From an uncultured Flavobacteriaceae bacterium (GTDB taxonomy: Bacteria > Bacteroidota > Bacteroidia > Flavobacteriales > Flavobacteriaceae), in NCBI GenBank assembly GCA_937944485.1, contig CALDYU010000016.1:21250-85249 (forward strand): 64,000 nucleotides of DNA. The letters are read 5' to 3'. Below, one piece after another: positions 16,398 to 25,432 of the stretch; the first letter of the stretch is position 1; the number at the start of each line of letters is the position of its first letter. The notes beneath the pieces are model-generated. The model saw nothing but the letters and a program-made list of their open reading frames with translations, made no database searches and was not told where the DNA came from. A program made the position numbers and the translations under genes.

Positions 16398-17015
16398 ATG
16401 ATCAAAACATATCGTAATACGATACAAGGCATTGCCGCTAGTTTAGTGGCAATGCTTTTTTTTTCATGTACCGATAATTACCAAAGAGTGGGTGATGAGG
16501 CTCAGAAACTTGTTTATCCGGTAGGTATTGCCGAAAATTTTGTAATGACCTATACCGAAGCAAAGGAGGTCATGATGACTGATACAGTAGAAGCTACTCG
16601 CGTAATTTCGGTGTTAAAAAGTCCCAGATCTGAAAATTTTACGAATCTTGAATTTCCGTATCGTACTTTTTCTAATGGGTTAGTATTAGATTTTTATGAT
16701 GAGCAAAATAATAAGAGTATTATAAAAGCAGATTACGGAATTATTTATTCTGCCACTAATTTGATAGATTTACGTGGTAATGTCGTTCTTGAAAGCCATG
16801 ATGGCAAAAAACTTGAAACACCGCAGCTATTTTTAGATCAAGATAATGAATGGGTTTATACCCATGAGAAATTCACATTTACCAATCCTGAAGATGGTAG
16901 TATAATGGATGGAGAGGGCATGGATTTTAGTAAAGATCGCAACTTTTTGTATGCGCGAAAAACCAATGGAATTATGCATATTCCCAAAGAAAAAGAAACA
17001 ATACCAAATGATTAA
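16398..17015 (+). CDS. lptC: LPS export protein LptC, lipoprotein form
   Basis: The 205-residue product has a leader ending in FFSC (lipobox Cys24) and an OstA/LptC-like beta-jellyroll: FPYRTFSNGLVLDFYDEQ, IIKADYGIIYSATNLIDLRGNVVLES and LETPQLFLDQDNEWVYTHEKF. It would carry LPS from the LptB2FG transporter across the periplasm towards LptA. The partner lptE lies far away at 52686-53204, as usual in this phylum. The stop overlaps the start of the next small gene by 8 bases. Confidence 0.9.
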   Translation: MIKTYRNTIQGIAASLVAMLFFSCTDNYQRVGDEAQKLVYPVGIAENFVMTYTEAKEVMMTDTVEATRVISVLKSPRSENFTNLEFPYRTFSNGLVLDFYDEQNNKSIIKADYGIIYSATNLIDLRGNVVLESHDGKKLETPQLFLDQDNEWVYTHEKFTFTNPEDGSIMDGEGMDFSKDRNFLYARKTNGIMHIPKEKETIPND

Positions 17016-17211
17016 AATATTACGTTATACAGAATACCTCTATCTTTTTGTAATGCTCGCATCTATTTATAAGATGTACGAGCAATGGAATATTGATCGT
17101 AATTATGCCTATTTATTTATTTTTTTCGCCGTAGCCGCATTAGGTATGTTTTTATTCCGAAGAAAATATCGTAAAAGATTTGAAGAACGTCAACGGAACA
17201 ACCAACAGTAG
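17008..17211 (+). CDS. Small two-segment membrane protein
   Basis: The chosen ATG at 17008 overlaps the end of lptC by 8 bases and gives 67 residues with two hydrophobic segments (about 8-24 and 33-50) followed by a strongly basic tail (RRKYRKRFEERQR). A longer in-frame start at 16909 lies inside lptC and is unlikely. The gene is wedged between lptC and a CNNM/CBS protein gene with 2 bases before the latter. No family is recognised; a role as an inner-membrane accessory is possible. Confidence 0.85.
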   Translation: MIKILRYTEYLYLFVMLASIYKMYEQWNIDRNYAYLFIFFAVAALGMFLFRRKYRKRFEERQRNNQQ

Positions 17212-17213
17212 TT

Positions 17214-18503
17214 TTGGATACTTCTATTCTTGTAATATTAATGTCTTTGTTATTTTCTGCTTTTTTTTCGGGCATGGAAATCGCCTTTATATCCGCCAAT
17301 AAAATTCATATTGAAATTGAAAAAAAACAAGCTGGTTTTTTATCAAAAATTCTAAGTCTACTTACCAAGAAACCGTCTAAGTTTATTGCAACCATGCTTA
17401 TTGGTAATAATATAGCACTGGTAATCTATGGCATATTTATGGGCGACTACTTGACCAATTGGTTGCTTGGCATTACAAGTGATTATGATCATTCACTTTT
17501 GAATTATCTTAATGAATTTAGCCTCGTAACGCACACCATAATTTCTACCTTAATCATTCTTGTGACTGCAGAATTTCTACCGAAGGTCCTTTTTCAGGTA
17601 TATGCTAACACACTATTGAAAGTATTGGCTTTTCCTGCGTATATTTTTTACGTATTATTTTCTTTGCTTTCAGATTTCGTAATAAATATATCTGACTTTA
17701 TTTTGAAGGCTTTCTTTAAAACAGAAGGTGATGAAGTGCAATTGGCATTTAGTAAAATAGAATTGGGAGATTACATTACGGAACAAATGGAAACGGTGGA
17801 AGAAGAAGATGAAGTCGATTCTGAAATACAAATATTTCAAAATGCTCTAGAATTTACGGCTGTAAAAGCAAGAGAGGTGATGGTGCCTAGAACAGAAATC
17901 ACAGCTTTAGAATTACATGAAACTCCTAAAACCCTTACAAAATTATTTATTGAAACAGGGTACTCAAAAATATTAATCTATAAGGATACAGTTGATAATA
18001 TCATAGGTTATGTTCATTCGTACGAGCTGTTTAAGAAACCAAAAACAATTAAAAGTATTTTGCGACCCGTTGAACTTGTACCAGAAACTATGAGTATTCA
18101 TGATATTCTGAAGGTGCTTATAAAAAAGAGAAAAAGCTTGGCGGTCGTTCTTGATGAATATGGAGGTACTTCAGGAATCATGACTATGGAAGATATTGTT
18201 GAAGAACTTTTTGGAGAAATAGAAGATGAGCATGATTCTACTGATTTAATAGAAGAAAGAATTTCTGAAAACACCTATAAACTGTCTGCCCGCTTTGAAG
18301 TTGACTACCTTAATGAGACCTATAAACTTGAATTGCCTAAAAGTGATGAATATGAAACTTTAGGAGGGTTAATCGTTAATGAAACAGGTGAAATTCCTGA
18401 GTTAGATGCGGAAATTACTATTACCAATTACAAATGCACTATCCTTGATGTTTCAAATACGAAGATCGATTTAGTGTTATTAGAACAAATTGATTTAGAA
18501 TAA
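17214..18503 (+). CDS. CNNM/CBS-domain membrane protein (HlyC/CorC family)
   Basis: The 429-residue protein starts at a TTG, which gives the typical N-terminus DTSILVILMSLLFSAFFSGMEIA; the next in-frame ATG would cut into the first membrane segment. It has a CNNM (DUF21) membrane domain (about 1-190), a pair of CBS domains (about 205-330, with VMVPRTEI and VVLDEYGG) and a C-terminal CorC_HlyC domain (about 345-425). The family is linked to magnesium or cobalt efflux. It follows the small membrane gene by 2 bases. Confidence 0.9.
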   Translation: MDTSILVILMSLLFSAFFSGMEIAFISANKIHIEIEKKQAGFLSKILSLLTKKPSKFIATMLIGNNIALVIYGIFMGDYLTNWLLGITSDYDHSLLNYLNEFSLVTHTIISTLIILVTAEFLPKVLFQVYANTLLKVLAFPAYIFYVLFSLLSDFVINISDFILKAFFKTEGDEVQLAFSKIELGDYITEQMETVEEEDEVDSEIQIFQNALEFTAVKAREVMVPRTEITALELHETPKTLTKLFIETGYSKILIYKDTVDNIIGYVHSYELFKKPKTIKSILRPVELVPETMSIHDILKVLIKKRKSLAVVLDEYGGTSGIMTMEDIVEELFGEIEDEHDSTDLIEERISENTYKLSARFEVDYLNETYKLELPKSDEYETLGGLIVNETGEIPELDAEITITNYKCTILDVSNTKIDLVLLEQIDLE

Positions 18504-18599
18504 ATGCGGCTTCTTTTTCATTGCTAGTTTCAATTATTTATTTTTTTCGCTTTTTAGCCTGAATGGTATAATGTATTAAGCATTCATACCTACAATAAA

Positions 18600-18631
18600 T
18601 TTGAACGGATGAAAAGAAAATGGTAATTTCG
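18600..18631 (+). promoter_or_regulatory. Promoter for the PpiD-like gene
   Basis: TTTG at 18600-18603 and TAATTTCG at 18624-18631 are spaced by 20 bases; the second differs from the Bacteroidota TAnnTTTG box at one position. A start site near 18638 would give a 30-base leader. Confidence 0.5.
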
Positions 18632-18669
18632 CCTCCCATAAAGAATAAGAAAAATAAAAACTTCCTAAC

Positions 18670-20814
18670 ATGGCAATTTTAGAAAATATACGTAAGCGAA
18701 CTACCATTCTTATTTTAGTTATTGCTTTAGCACTTTTTGCATTTATTGTTTCGGGTATTTTTACCAGTGATAATTTCGGATCAGGAGGGAAGATAGGTTC
18801 AGCTATCGCTGAGGTTAATGGAGATGAAATATCGATTGACGCCTTTCGACGTAAGATTGATATCGCTACGCAAAATGGTGCAGGTAATAGTTCTTCGTTA
18901 CAAATAATTAACAGCATTTACGATCAAGAAGTACGTAATACTATTTTAGGTCAACAGTTTGATGATTTGGGAATCAATATTGAAGAAGATCAGATCATGA
19001 ATTATATTAAAAACATTCCGAGTTTTGCCCAGAGCCCGCAGTTTCAAGGAGAAGATGGTATTTTCGATGAAAGCAAATTTCGAGATTATATTATAGATAT
19101 GAAAAATCGTGATGATGGCTCCTACGAGCGTTGGTTACAAGACGAAAAAAGTATAATTCAAAGTAGTAAAGAACAAACCTACTATAACTTAATTAAGGCT
19201 GGTGTTGGAGCCACTTTAAAAGAAGGGGAGTTAGACTATAAATTAGGCAATGATAAAATGGATTTACGCTATGTACGGGTGCCGTTTACAAGTATTGCAG
19301 ACACAACGATTGCCGTTAGTAAAAGTGAGATAGCGAGTTATATCAAGGCGCATAAAGAAGATTTTGAACAAGAAGAGTCTCGAGATATTCAATTTGTATA
19401 TTTTGAAGAAAAGCCTTCTGCAGAAGATGAAACTAGCATCAAAGCAGAAGTTTTAAAATGGTCTGAAGACCAGTATATATTTAATGAAAACAAGACAAAT
19501 TCTGAGAATAACAATGTGATTAATGACACGATCATTGGTTTTCGCAATACTACAGATGTTGCTAATTTTTTAGAGCTAAATTCAGATATTCAATTTGATA
19601 CTATTTATAAAGCTAAAAATGAACTCCCTACCTTATTTGCAGATACTTTGATGAAGCTTAGTGTGGGTGCAACCTATGGCCCTTATCGTGATGCTAATCA
19701 TTTTAAAATTTCTAAAATGACAGGTAGAAAGGCCAACGGATCTGTAAAGTCAAGTCATATTTTAATAGCCTATGAAGGGGCCACTAGGGCGAACCCTTCT
19801 ATAACCCGAACAAAAGAAGAAGCTCAAGTAAAAGCCGAAGAACTTTTTAAGGAGGTAAAAGCTAATGTTGATGATTTTGCCACTTATGCTAAAGAAAATT
19901 CTGATGGAGGTTCTGCTCCGCAAGGAGGTGAATTAGGGTTTTACAAAAGAGGAAATTTGGCAGAGGCTTTCGAGAATTTCATTTTTGACAATCCCGTAGG
20001 TTCGTTAGATCTTGTAGAAACTGATTTTGGTTTTCATATTATAAAAGTAGATGAAAAGCAAGACCTTGTTCAAATTGCCCATTTGGCAAGAGAAATTGTA
20101 CCTTCTGAAGCAACGGTGAATACGCTATTTACTGACGCTACAAAGTTTGAAATGTCTTCGACTAACGGCGAAATTTCTTTTCCTGACCTCGCTAAAGAAG
20201 GTGGTTATGTGGTAAGGCCAGTTAATAAGCTAAAGGCTTTAGACGAAAATTTACCAGGGTTATCTACACAGCGAAATATCGTGCAATGGGCATTTAATGA
20301 AGATACTGACCTTGGTGATATCAAGAGATTTAATGTGAATAATGGATATGCTATTGTGCAATTAACGGCAAGCTATGATGAGGGTACTATGTCAGTAGAA
20401 GATGCTTCATCTCGGGTATTGCCATTGATTAGAAAAGAAAGAAAGGCCGCCGAAATATTGAGTAAATATCAAGGAAAATCCATGGAGGAAATTTCACAAG
20501 AAGCAAGTGTTGCTATTTCAAATGCTACGGCACTCACCGTAAAGTCGCCGACGATTCCTGGTGCAGGAGCTGAGCCTGCAGTTGTTGGTGCTGCTTACGC
20601 AATGAACCAAGGAGATACTTCTGGCCTTATAGAAGGGGAGACAGGTATCTTTATGATTAATGTTACTAAGAAAGAGGCAGGGCCAGTTTTAGACAATTAT
20701 AGTACTTACGCAAATACACTAAAATCGGCCAATGCGGCAAGAGTTACTACAGCGGTTTATAATGCCTTAAAAGAAGCTTCTGAAATTGAAGACAATAGGG
20801 CTACTTTTTATTAG
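18670..20814 (+). CDS. ppiD: PpiD-like periplasmic peptidyl-prolyl isomerase
   Basis: The 714-residue product has an N-terminal membrane anchor (about 11-31), a SurA_N-like domain (from NGDEISIDAFRRKID near 50 on) and a parvulin domain (about 358-457, with KSSHILIAYEG, GELGFYKRGN and DFGFHIIKVD). A second degenerate isomerase-like region probably follows. It would be anchored in the inner membrane and help fold outer-membrane and secreted proteins. It follows the CNNM gene after 166 bases with its own promoter candidate and ends in a strong terminator. Confidence 0.9.
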   Translation: MAILENIRKRTTILILVIALALFAFIVSGIFTSDNFGSGGKIGSAIAEVNGDEISIDAFRRKIDIATQNGAGNSSSLQIINSIYDQEVRNTILGQQFDDLGINIEEDQIMNYIKNIPSFAQSPQFQGEDGIFDESKFRDYIIDMKNRDDGSYERWLQDEKSIIQSSKEQTYYNLIKAGVGATLKEGELDYKLGNDKMDLRYVRVPFTSIADTTIAVSKSEIASYIKAHKEDFEQEESRDIQFVYFEEKPSAEDETSIKAEVLKWSEDQYIFNENKTNSENNNVINDTIIGFRNTTDVANFLELNSDIQFDTIYKAKNELPTLFADTLMKLSVGATYGPYRDANHFKISKMTGRKANGSVKSSHILIAYEGATRANPSITRTKEEAQVKAEELFKEVKANVDDFATYAKENSDGGSAPQGGELGFYKRGNLAEAFENFIFDNPVGSLDLVETDFGFHIIKVDEKQDLVQIAHLAREIVPSEATVNTLFTDATKFEMSSTNGEISFPDLAKEGGYVVRPVNKLKALDENLPGLSTQRNIVQWAFNEDTDLGDIKRFNVNNGYAIVQLTASYDEGTMSVEDASSRVLPLIRKERKAAEILSKYQGKSMEEISQEASVAISNATALTVKSPTIPGAGAEPAVVGAAYAMNQGDTSGLIEGETGIFMINVTKKEAGPVLDNYSTYANTLKSANAARVTTAVYNALKEASEIEDNRATFY

Positions 20815-20837
20815 AAACAGAGCTTAAATGATATAAG

Positions 20838-20867
20838 AAGCCTTGATGTTTTCATCAGGGCTTTTTT
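20838..20867 (+). terminator. Terminator at the convergent ppiD / GHMP kinase junction
   Basis: An 11-bp stem (AAGCCTTGATG with CATCAGGGCTT, one wobble pair) around a TTTT loop is followed by a six-base T run. The 3' arm overlaps the last codons and stop of the convergent GHMP kinase gene. Confidence 0.85.
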
Positions 20868-21772
20868 AGTACCATTTCTTCAAAAGGAATTAGCACATCG
20901 AAACCTTTAGCTTCAAAATAGGCTGTAGGATCAGCAGCACTCGTTACTAAAATAAAATCGCCACCCCACGCCCCGAGACTTTTAATACTCCCTAAAAAAT
21001 CAGGAAATTTTTGCGACTTTACGGTAGGTAGTTTCAAATTTTCTGAAATAAGATTCTCATGCAAGGTCAGTAGGTTTTCAAATTCTGATAGCTCCTTACA
21101 AGCTAGTAATCGCCTTGTGATTTCTGATATACGATTTACTAAATTAAGTTTGTCGAAATTTTGATTGTGATATTGTGCAATGCCTTCACGACTGTTTTGT
21201 TTGTGATTCAGGTAAACAAAATACAACTTGTCTTGAAAAGAAGGACTGAAATGAACTTCTTCAAAGTATGGTTTTTGATCAGCTATTTGATATAGAATAG
21301 GGGAATGACTTCTAGCACAGGCGATATCATAACCACTGCCAGAAAAGGTGCGTCTCAGCAATTCATAGGGGTCAACTTCGGCCCATTGAGCAATATTATT
21401 AATTAAAGTTGATGAAGAACCCAAGCCCCAATTAGGGTTAAAATCTAAATCAGTTGTTATGGAATAGCCTCGTTTTTCATTCAAAAATTTAGCATTTAGG
21501 TTTTTCGCTTGCTGTACTATTTTTTGAAGTGTTCTTGCGGTATCTGTATTAGAAGAATCTTTTATTTCAAGACTATAAGCATCAAAACTAGCTTCGAACC
21601 AAATTGAATTATTTTCAGCGATACTTTGCCAGGTGATAATCGATTTTTCATTTTTGTTAATAGCTAAAGATTGACCATATCGCGTGGGAATAGCTAAACC
21701 TAAAGCCCCATCGAGAATAGCATACTCACCACTTAATAAAAGTTTTCCATTACTATAGAATTCTTGAGTCAT
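20855..21772 (-). CDS. GYDIA-type GHMP kinase (mevalonate pathway)
   Basis: The 305-residue kinase has the GHMP phosphate loop NWGLGSSST (114-122) and the GSGYDIA block at 145-151 that names its subfamily. In Bacteroidota this gene occurs with HMG-CoA reductase; it is presumed to phosphorylate mevalonate or phosphomevalonate, but the exact step cannot be read from sequence. The start overlaps the stop of the reductase by 4 bases (ATGA), so the two are translationally coupled. The stop lies within a convergent terminator. Confidence 0.9.
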   Translation of the reverse strand: MTQEFYSNGKLLLSGEYAILDGALGLAIPTRYGQSLAINKNEKSIITWQSIAENNSIWFEASFDAYSLEIKDSSNTDTARTLQKIVQQAKNLNAKFLNEKRGYSITTDLDFNPNWGLGSSSTLINNIAQWAEVDPYELLRRTFSGSGYDIACARSHSPILYQIADQKPYFEEVHFSPSFQDKLYFVYLNHKQNSREGIAQYHNQNFDKLNLVNRISEITRRLLACKELSEFENLLTLHENLISENLKLPTVKSQKFPDFLGSIKSLGAWGGDFILVTSAADPTAYFEAKGFDVLIPFEEMVLKKP

Positions 21773-23088
21773 GCTCCTTTTCTGAGGTTTTCGAATGCCT
21801 CTACAACGGCATTATGTGTAGCAGTGTTTTTCTTAAAATGATTGGTCAATGCAACTTTTTCTTGTTCGGTTGCGCCCAACTGATTTAAGATGTTTAAGAG
21901 ATGCATTTTCATATGTCCTTCTTGAATACCAGTAGTCACTAAAGAACGAACCGCGGCGAAATTTTGAGCCAATCCCGCTACGGCAACAATTTGCATTAGT
22001 TCTTGAGCACTAGGTTTTTGTAGAATGTCTAGAGCTAGTTCAACTAAAGGGTGGAGGCTAGTTAACCCACCAACAGTGCCTAAGGCCAAGGGTATTTCGA
22101 TCCAAAATTTGAAAATTCCGTTTTCAATACTGGCTTCGGTAAGACTTGTATATTTCCCATCTTTTGACGCATAAGCATGTACTCCAGCTTCCACGGCTCT
22201 AAAATCATTACCAGTGGCTAGAATAACCGAATCAATACCGTTCATAATTCCCTTGTTATGGGTAACAGCGCGGTAAGGTTCTGCTTTAGCAATAGCAATA
22301 GCCTGAACCATTTTTTTTGCAAATTCAGTGGCATTAGATTTATCATCGGTTAATGTATCAACAGCACAACTTACTTCAGCCCGTACCAAACAGTTGGGCA
22401 CATAATTGCTGAGAATACTCATTACTACCTCAATATCCTTTTCAGTTTTATCAAAAGAATCAAATTGTTGGGCTTCATTTTTGAGGGTTTTCGCAAACTG
22501 TTCTAAACACGAATTGATGAAATTAGCCCCCATTGCATCTAAAGTTTCAAATGTGCAATGCAATTGATAGTAATTATCTAAGGCTTCCGTTTTATCACGC
22601 AATTCAATATTACGAATACCACCGCCCCGTTTCTCCATATTTTTGGTAATCGCTGCGGCATCCGAATGCAGTTTATGTTCTACGGTATTGAAAAAGCTTT
22701 TTAGCTTTTTTGCGTCTCCATAAAACATAAAATGGACTTGCCCTATTTTTTCACTACCAAGAATGGTCGTTTTAAAACCGCCTCTAGAAAGCCAAAATTT
22801 AGCAGCTTTACTCGCTGCAGCGACTACAGAACTTTCTTCAATCGCCATCGGTATAGCATAAAGTTTACCATTAATTAAAAAATTAGGTGCTACACCAAGG
22901 GGTAAGTAATAATTACTAATAGTATTTTCTATAAATTCATCATGTAATTTTTGAAGCTTTTGATCTGTATTCCAGTACTTAATGAGTGTGTTTTTTGCTG
23001 CCTCAGGGTTATGGGTATAGTTGGCCAAAAGCCAATCTATTTTTTCTTCTTTAGAGAGTTTTGAAAATCCTTCAATAGGCGTTGGCAT
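21769..23088 (-). CDS. mvaA: Hydroxymethylglutaryl-CoA reductase, class II
   Basis: The 439-residue enzyme reduces HMG-CoA to mevalonate for isoprenoid synthesis. Class II signatures are visible: EKIDWLLANY near the N-terminus, DAMGANFINSC near 183-193, ATGNDFRAVEAG near 290 and GTVGGLTSLHP near 340, with the catalytic histidine in GHMKMH near 394. The protein is soluble with no membrane part. It heads a two-gene operon with the GHMP kinase and is divergent from the DPP-IV gene. Confidence 0.94.
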   Translation of the reverse strand: MPTPIEGFSKLSKEEKIDWLLANYTHNPEAAKNTLIKYWNTDQKLQKLHDEFIENTISNYYLPLGVAPNFLINGKLYAIPMAIEESSVVAAASKAAKFWLSRGGFKTTILGSEKIGQVHFMFYGDAKKLKSFFNTVEHKLHSDAAAITKNMEKRGGGIRNIELRDKTEALDNYYQLHCTFETLDAMGANFINSCLEQFAKTLKNEAQQFDSFDKTEKDIEVVMSILSNYVPNCLVRAEVSCAVDTLTDDKSNATEFAKKMVQAIAIAKAEPYRAVTHNKGIMNGIDSVILATGNDFRAVEAGVHAYASKDGKYTSLTEASIENGIFKFWIEIPLALGTVGGLTSLHPLVELALDILQKPSAQELMQIVAVAGLAQNFAAVRSLVTTGIQEGHMKMHLLNILNQLGATEQEKVALTNHFKKNTATHNAVVEAFENLRKGA

Positions 23089-23251
23089 GAAATAGGTGGT
23101 TTAAGTGGTAAAGATAGGAATAAACCCATTTGGACTCAAAATTCGCAAGGTTTTCACAACGTCGTAAAATTTCCCCTCTTTTTTGATTTAAATCTCGGTT
23201 TTTCCTATAATTATTAGTAAACTTGACAGATTTAACTCATTTCAATAATTT

Positions 23252-25417
23252 ATGAAGAAAATTAACATTTTGTTTTTTGTACTCCTTAGTTGTACCCTAC
23301 TAACTAAGGCACAAGACAAGCAAATTACGGTTGAAGAAATATACAAAGGAGCCTTTCGCACACAGGGTCTAGATGCACTTCGATCCATGAAAAATGGAAA
23401 GCAGTATACAGTACTAAATAATAATCGTGCTGACAAAACAACTTCTATTGATAAATACGATTATAAAACTCTTGAAAAAGTGGTGACTTTGGTTTCTTCC
23501 AATGATTTGGAAGGTGTTCAAAGTTTTTCTTCGTATGAATTTACGGCTGATGAATCACAACTCCTCTTAGCAACAGAAATTGAACCTATTTTCAGACGTT
23601 CACGATTAGGGGTTTATTATGTTTATGATATCGCAACAAAGAAATTAACAAAGATAGCAGATCATAAAATTCAAGAACCTAGTATAGCACCGAATGGTAA
23701 TGAGGTAGCATATGTTGCGAACAATAATATCTATGTCTTTGATATTCATACTAAAAAAACAAAACAGATTACTACTGACGGCAAGAAGAATATGATCATT
23801 AATGGTATAACCGATTGGGTTTACGAAGAAGAATTTGCTTTTGTGCGTGCCTTTGAATGGAATGCTGATGGAACTAAAATAGCCTTTCTTCGTTTTGATG
23901 AAACTGATGTTCCTGAGTTTTCTATGGATGTTTATGGTACCGATTTATATCAAAAACCCTATGTTTTTAAATATCCTAAAGCGGGTGAGGCAAACGCCAA
24001 AGTTAGTTTGCATATGTATGATCTAAAAAAAGAGAATGCCGCTAATATTGATTTAGGGAATGCCTACTATATTCCCCGTATAAAATGGACAAACGATGCT
24101 AATAAATTGAGCGTTCAAACAATTAATAGGCATCAAAATCATTTAAAATTACATACTGTTAATGCAAATACACTTGAAGTACGCTTGTTGATGGAAGAAC
24201 GTGATAAAGCCTATATTGATATCACAGACAACCTTACTTTCTTAGCAGATGACAGTTTTATCTGGACCAGCGAGCAAGATGGTTACAATCATATTTATTT
24301 GTACAGTGCAGAAGGTCCTTTAATGAATCAAGTTACTAAGGGCGATTGGGAAGTTACCAATTACTATGGCTATGATCAAAACGAAGATCGCATTTATTAT
24401 CAGTCTACAGAGAATGGCTCCATTAATAGAGGTGTTTATAGCATTTCTAGTGGTGGCAGAGATAAAAAAGCGTTGGCAGTAGAAGAAGGGACTAATAATG
24501 CAGCCTTTAGCGCTGACTTTACTTATTTTATAAACACTTATTCTAGTGCTACAACGCCCAATACGTATACCCTACATAAAGCACTAACGGGTAAAAAAGT
24601 AAAAGATATTAAAGACAATAAAGGCTTGTTAACCAAATTAGAAGGTTATGAAATGAGTCCGAAGGAGTTCTCAACGATTGCTATTAATGGTAATGAGTTG
24701 AACATGTATATGATAAAACCCAAAGATTTCGATGCTACAAAAAAATATCCTTTACTGATGTATCAATATAGTGGGCCTGGCTCTCAAAATGTATCGAATA
24801 AATGGAATGGCGCTAATGATTATTGGCATCAAATGTTAGTTTCGGAAGGCTATATAGTTGCCTGTGTTGATGGTAGAGGAACAGGTTTTAAAGGAAGAGA
24901 TTTTAAAAAAGTGACCTATATGAATTTGGTGAAATATGAAACCGAAGATCAAATAGCCGCAGCGAAAAAATTAAGTGAATTAGCTTATATTGATGAAACC
25001 CGAACTGGTATTTGGGGTTGGAGTTTTGGGGGGCATATGTCAACCAATTGTCTTTTAAAAGGCAATGATGTTTTTGAAACAGCAATTGCTGTTGCGCCTG
25101 TTACATCATGGCGCTTTTATGATACTATTTATACAGAGCGCTATATGCGAACACCTCAAGAAAATGCAAGTGGTTATGACGATAATTCGCCGTTCAACTA
25201 TCCGGAATTACTAAAGGGTAAATACCTGCTCATTCATGGCTCAGGAGATGATAACGTGCATGTGCAAAATAGTATGCGCATGATTGAAGCTTTGATTCAA
25301 GCCAACAAACAATTTGATTGGGCAATTTATCCTGATAAAAATCACGGTATCTATGGCGGGAATACGCGAATACAGTTGTTCAATAAAATGACCAATTTTT
25401 TTAAAACTAATTTATAA
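23252..25417 (+). CDS. S9 family dipeptidyl peptidase IV-like protease
   Basis: The 721-residue protein has a signal peptide (cleavage near KAQ, 18-20), a DPP-IV N-terminal beta-propeller (about 90-440) and a C-terminal alpha/beta-hydrolase. The catalytic serine lies in GWSFGGH (about 588-594), the aspartate in GSGDDNVH (near 666) and the histidine in DKNHGIYGG (near 697). An ITDWVYEEEF block near 188-197 holds the double Glu of the substrate-amino-terminus motif. It would remove dipeptides, often after proline, in the periplasm. A peptide transporter gene follows after 15 bases, making a degradation-uptake pair. Confidence 0.93.
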   Translation: MKKINILFFVLLSCTLLTKAQDKQITVEEIYKGAFRTQGLDALRSMKNGKQYTVLNNNRADKTTSIDKYDYKTLEKVVTLVSSNDLEGVQSFSSYEFTADESQLLLATEIEPIFRRSRLGVYYVYDIATKKLTKIADHKIQEPSIAPNGNEVAYVANNNIYVFDIHTKKTKQITTDGKKNMIINGITDWVYEEEFAFVRAFEWNADGTKIAFLRFDETDVPEFSMDVYGTDLYQKPYVFKYPKAGEANAKVSLHMYDLKKENAANIDLGNAYYIPRIKWTNDANKLSVQTINRHQNHLKLHTVNANTLEVRLLMEERDKAYIDITDNLTFLADDSFIWTSEQDGYNHIYLYSAEGPLMNQVTKGDWEVTNYYGYDQNEDRIYYQSTENGSINRGVYSISSGGRDKKALAVEEGTNNAAFSADFTYFINTYSSATTPNTYTLHKALTGKKVKDIKDNKGLLTKLEGYEMSPKEFSTIAINGNELNMYMIKPKDFDATKKYPLLMYQYSGPGSQNVSNKWNGANDYWHQMLVSEGYIVACVDGRGTGFKGRDFKKVTYMNLVKYETEDQIAAAKKLSELAYIDETRTGIWGWSFGGHMSTNCLLKGNDVFETAIAVAPVTSWRFYDTIYTERYMRTPQENASGYDDNSPFNYPELLKGKYLLIHGSGDDNVHVQNSMRMIEALIQANKQFDWAIYPDKNHGIYGGNTRIQLFNKMTNFFKTNL

Positions 25418-25432
25418 ATTAACCTTACCAAT

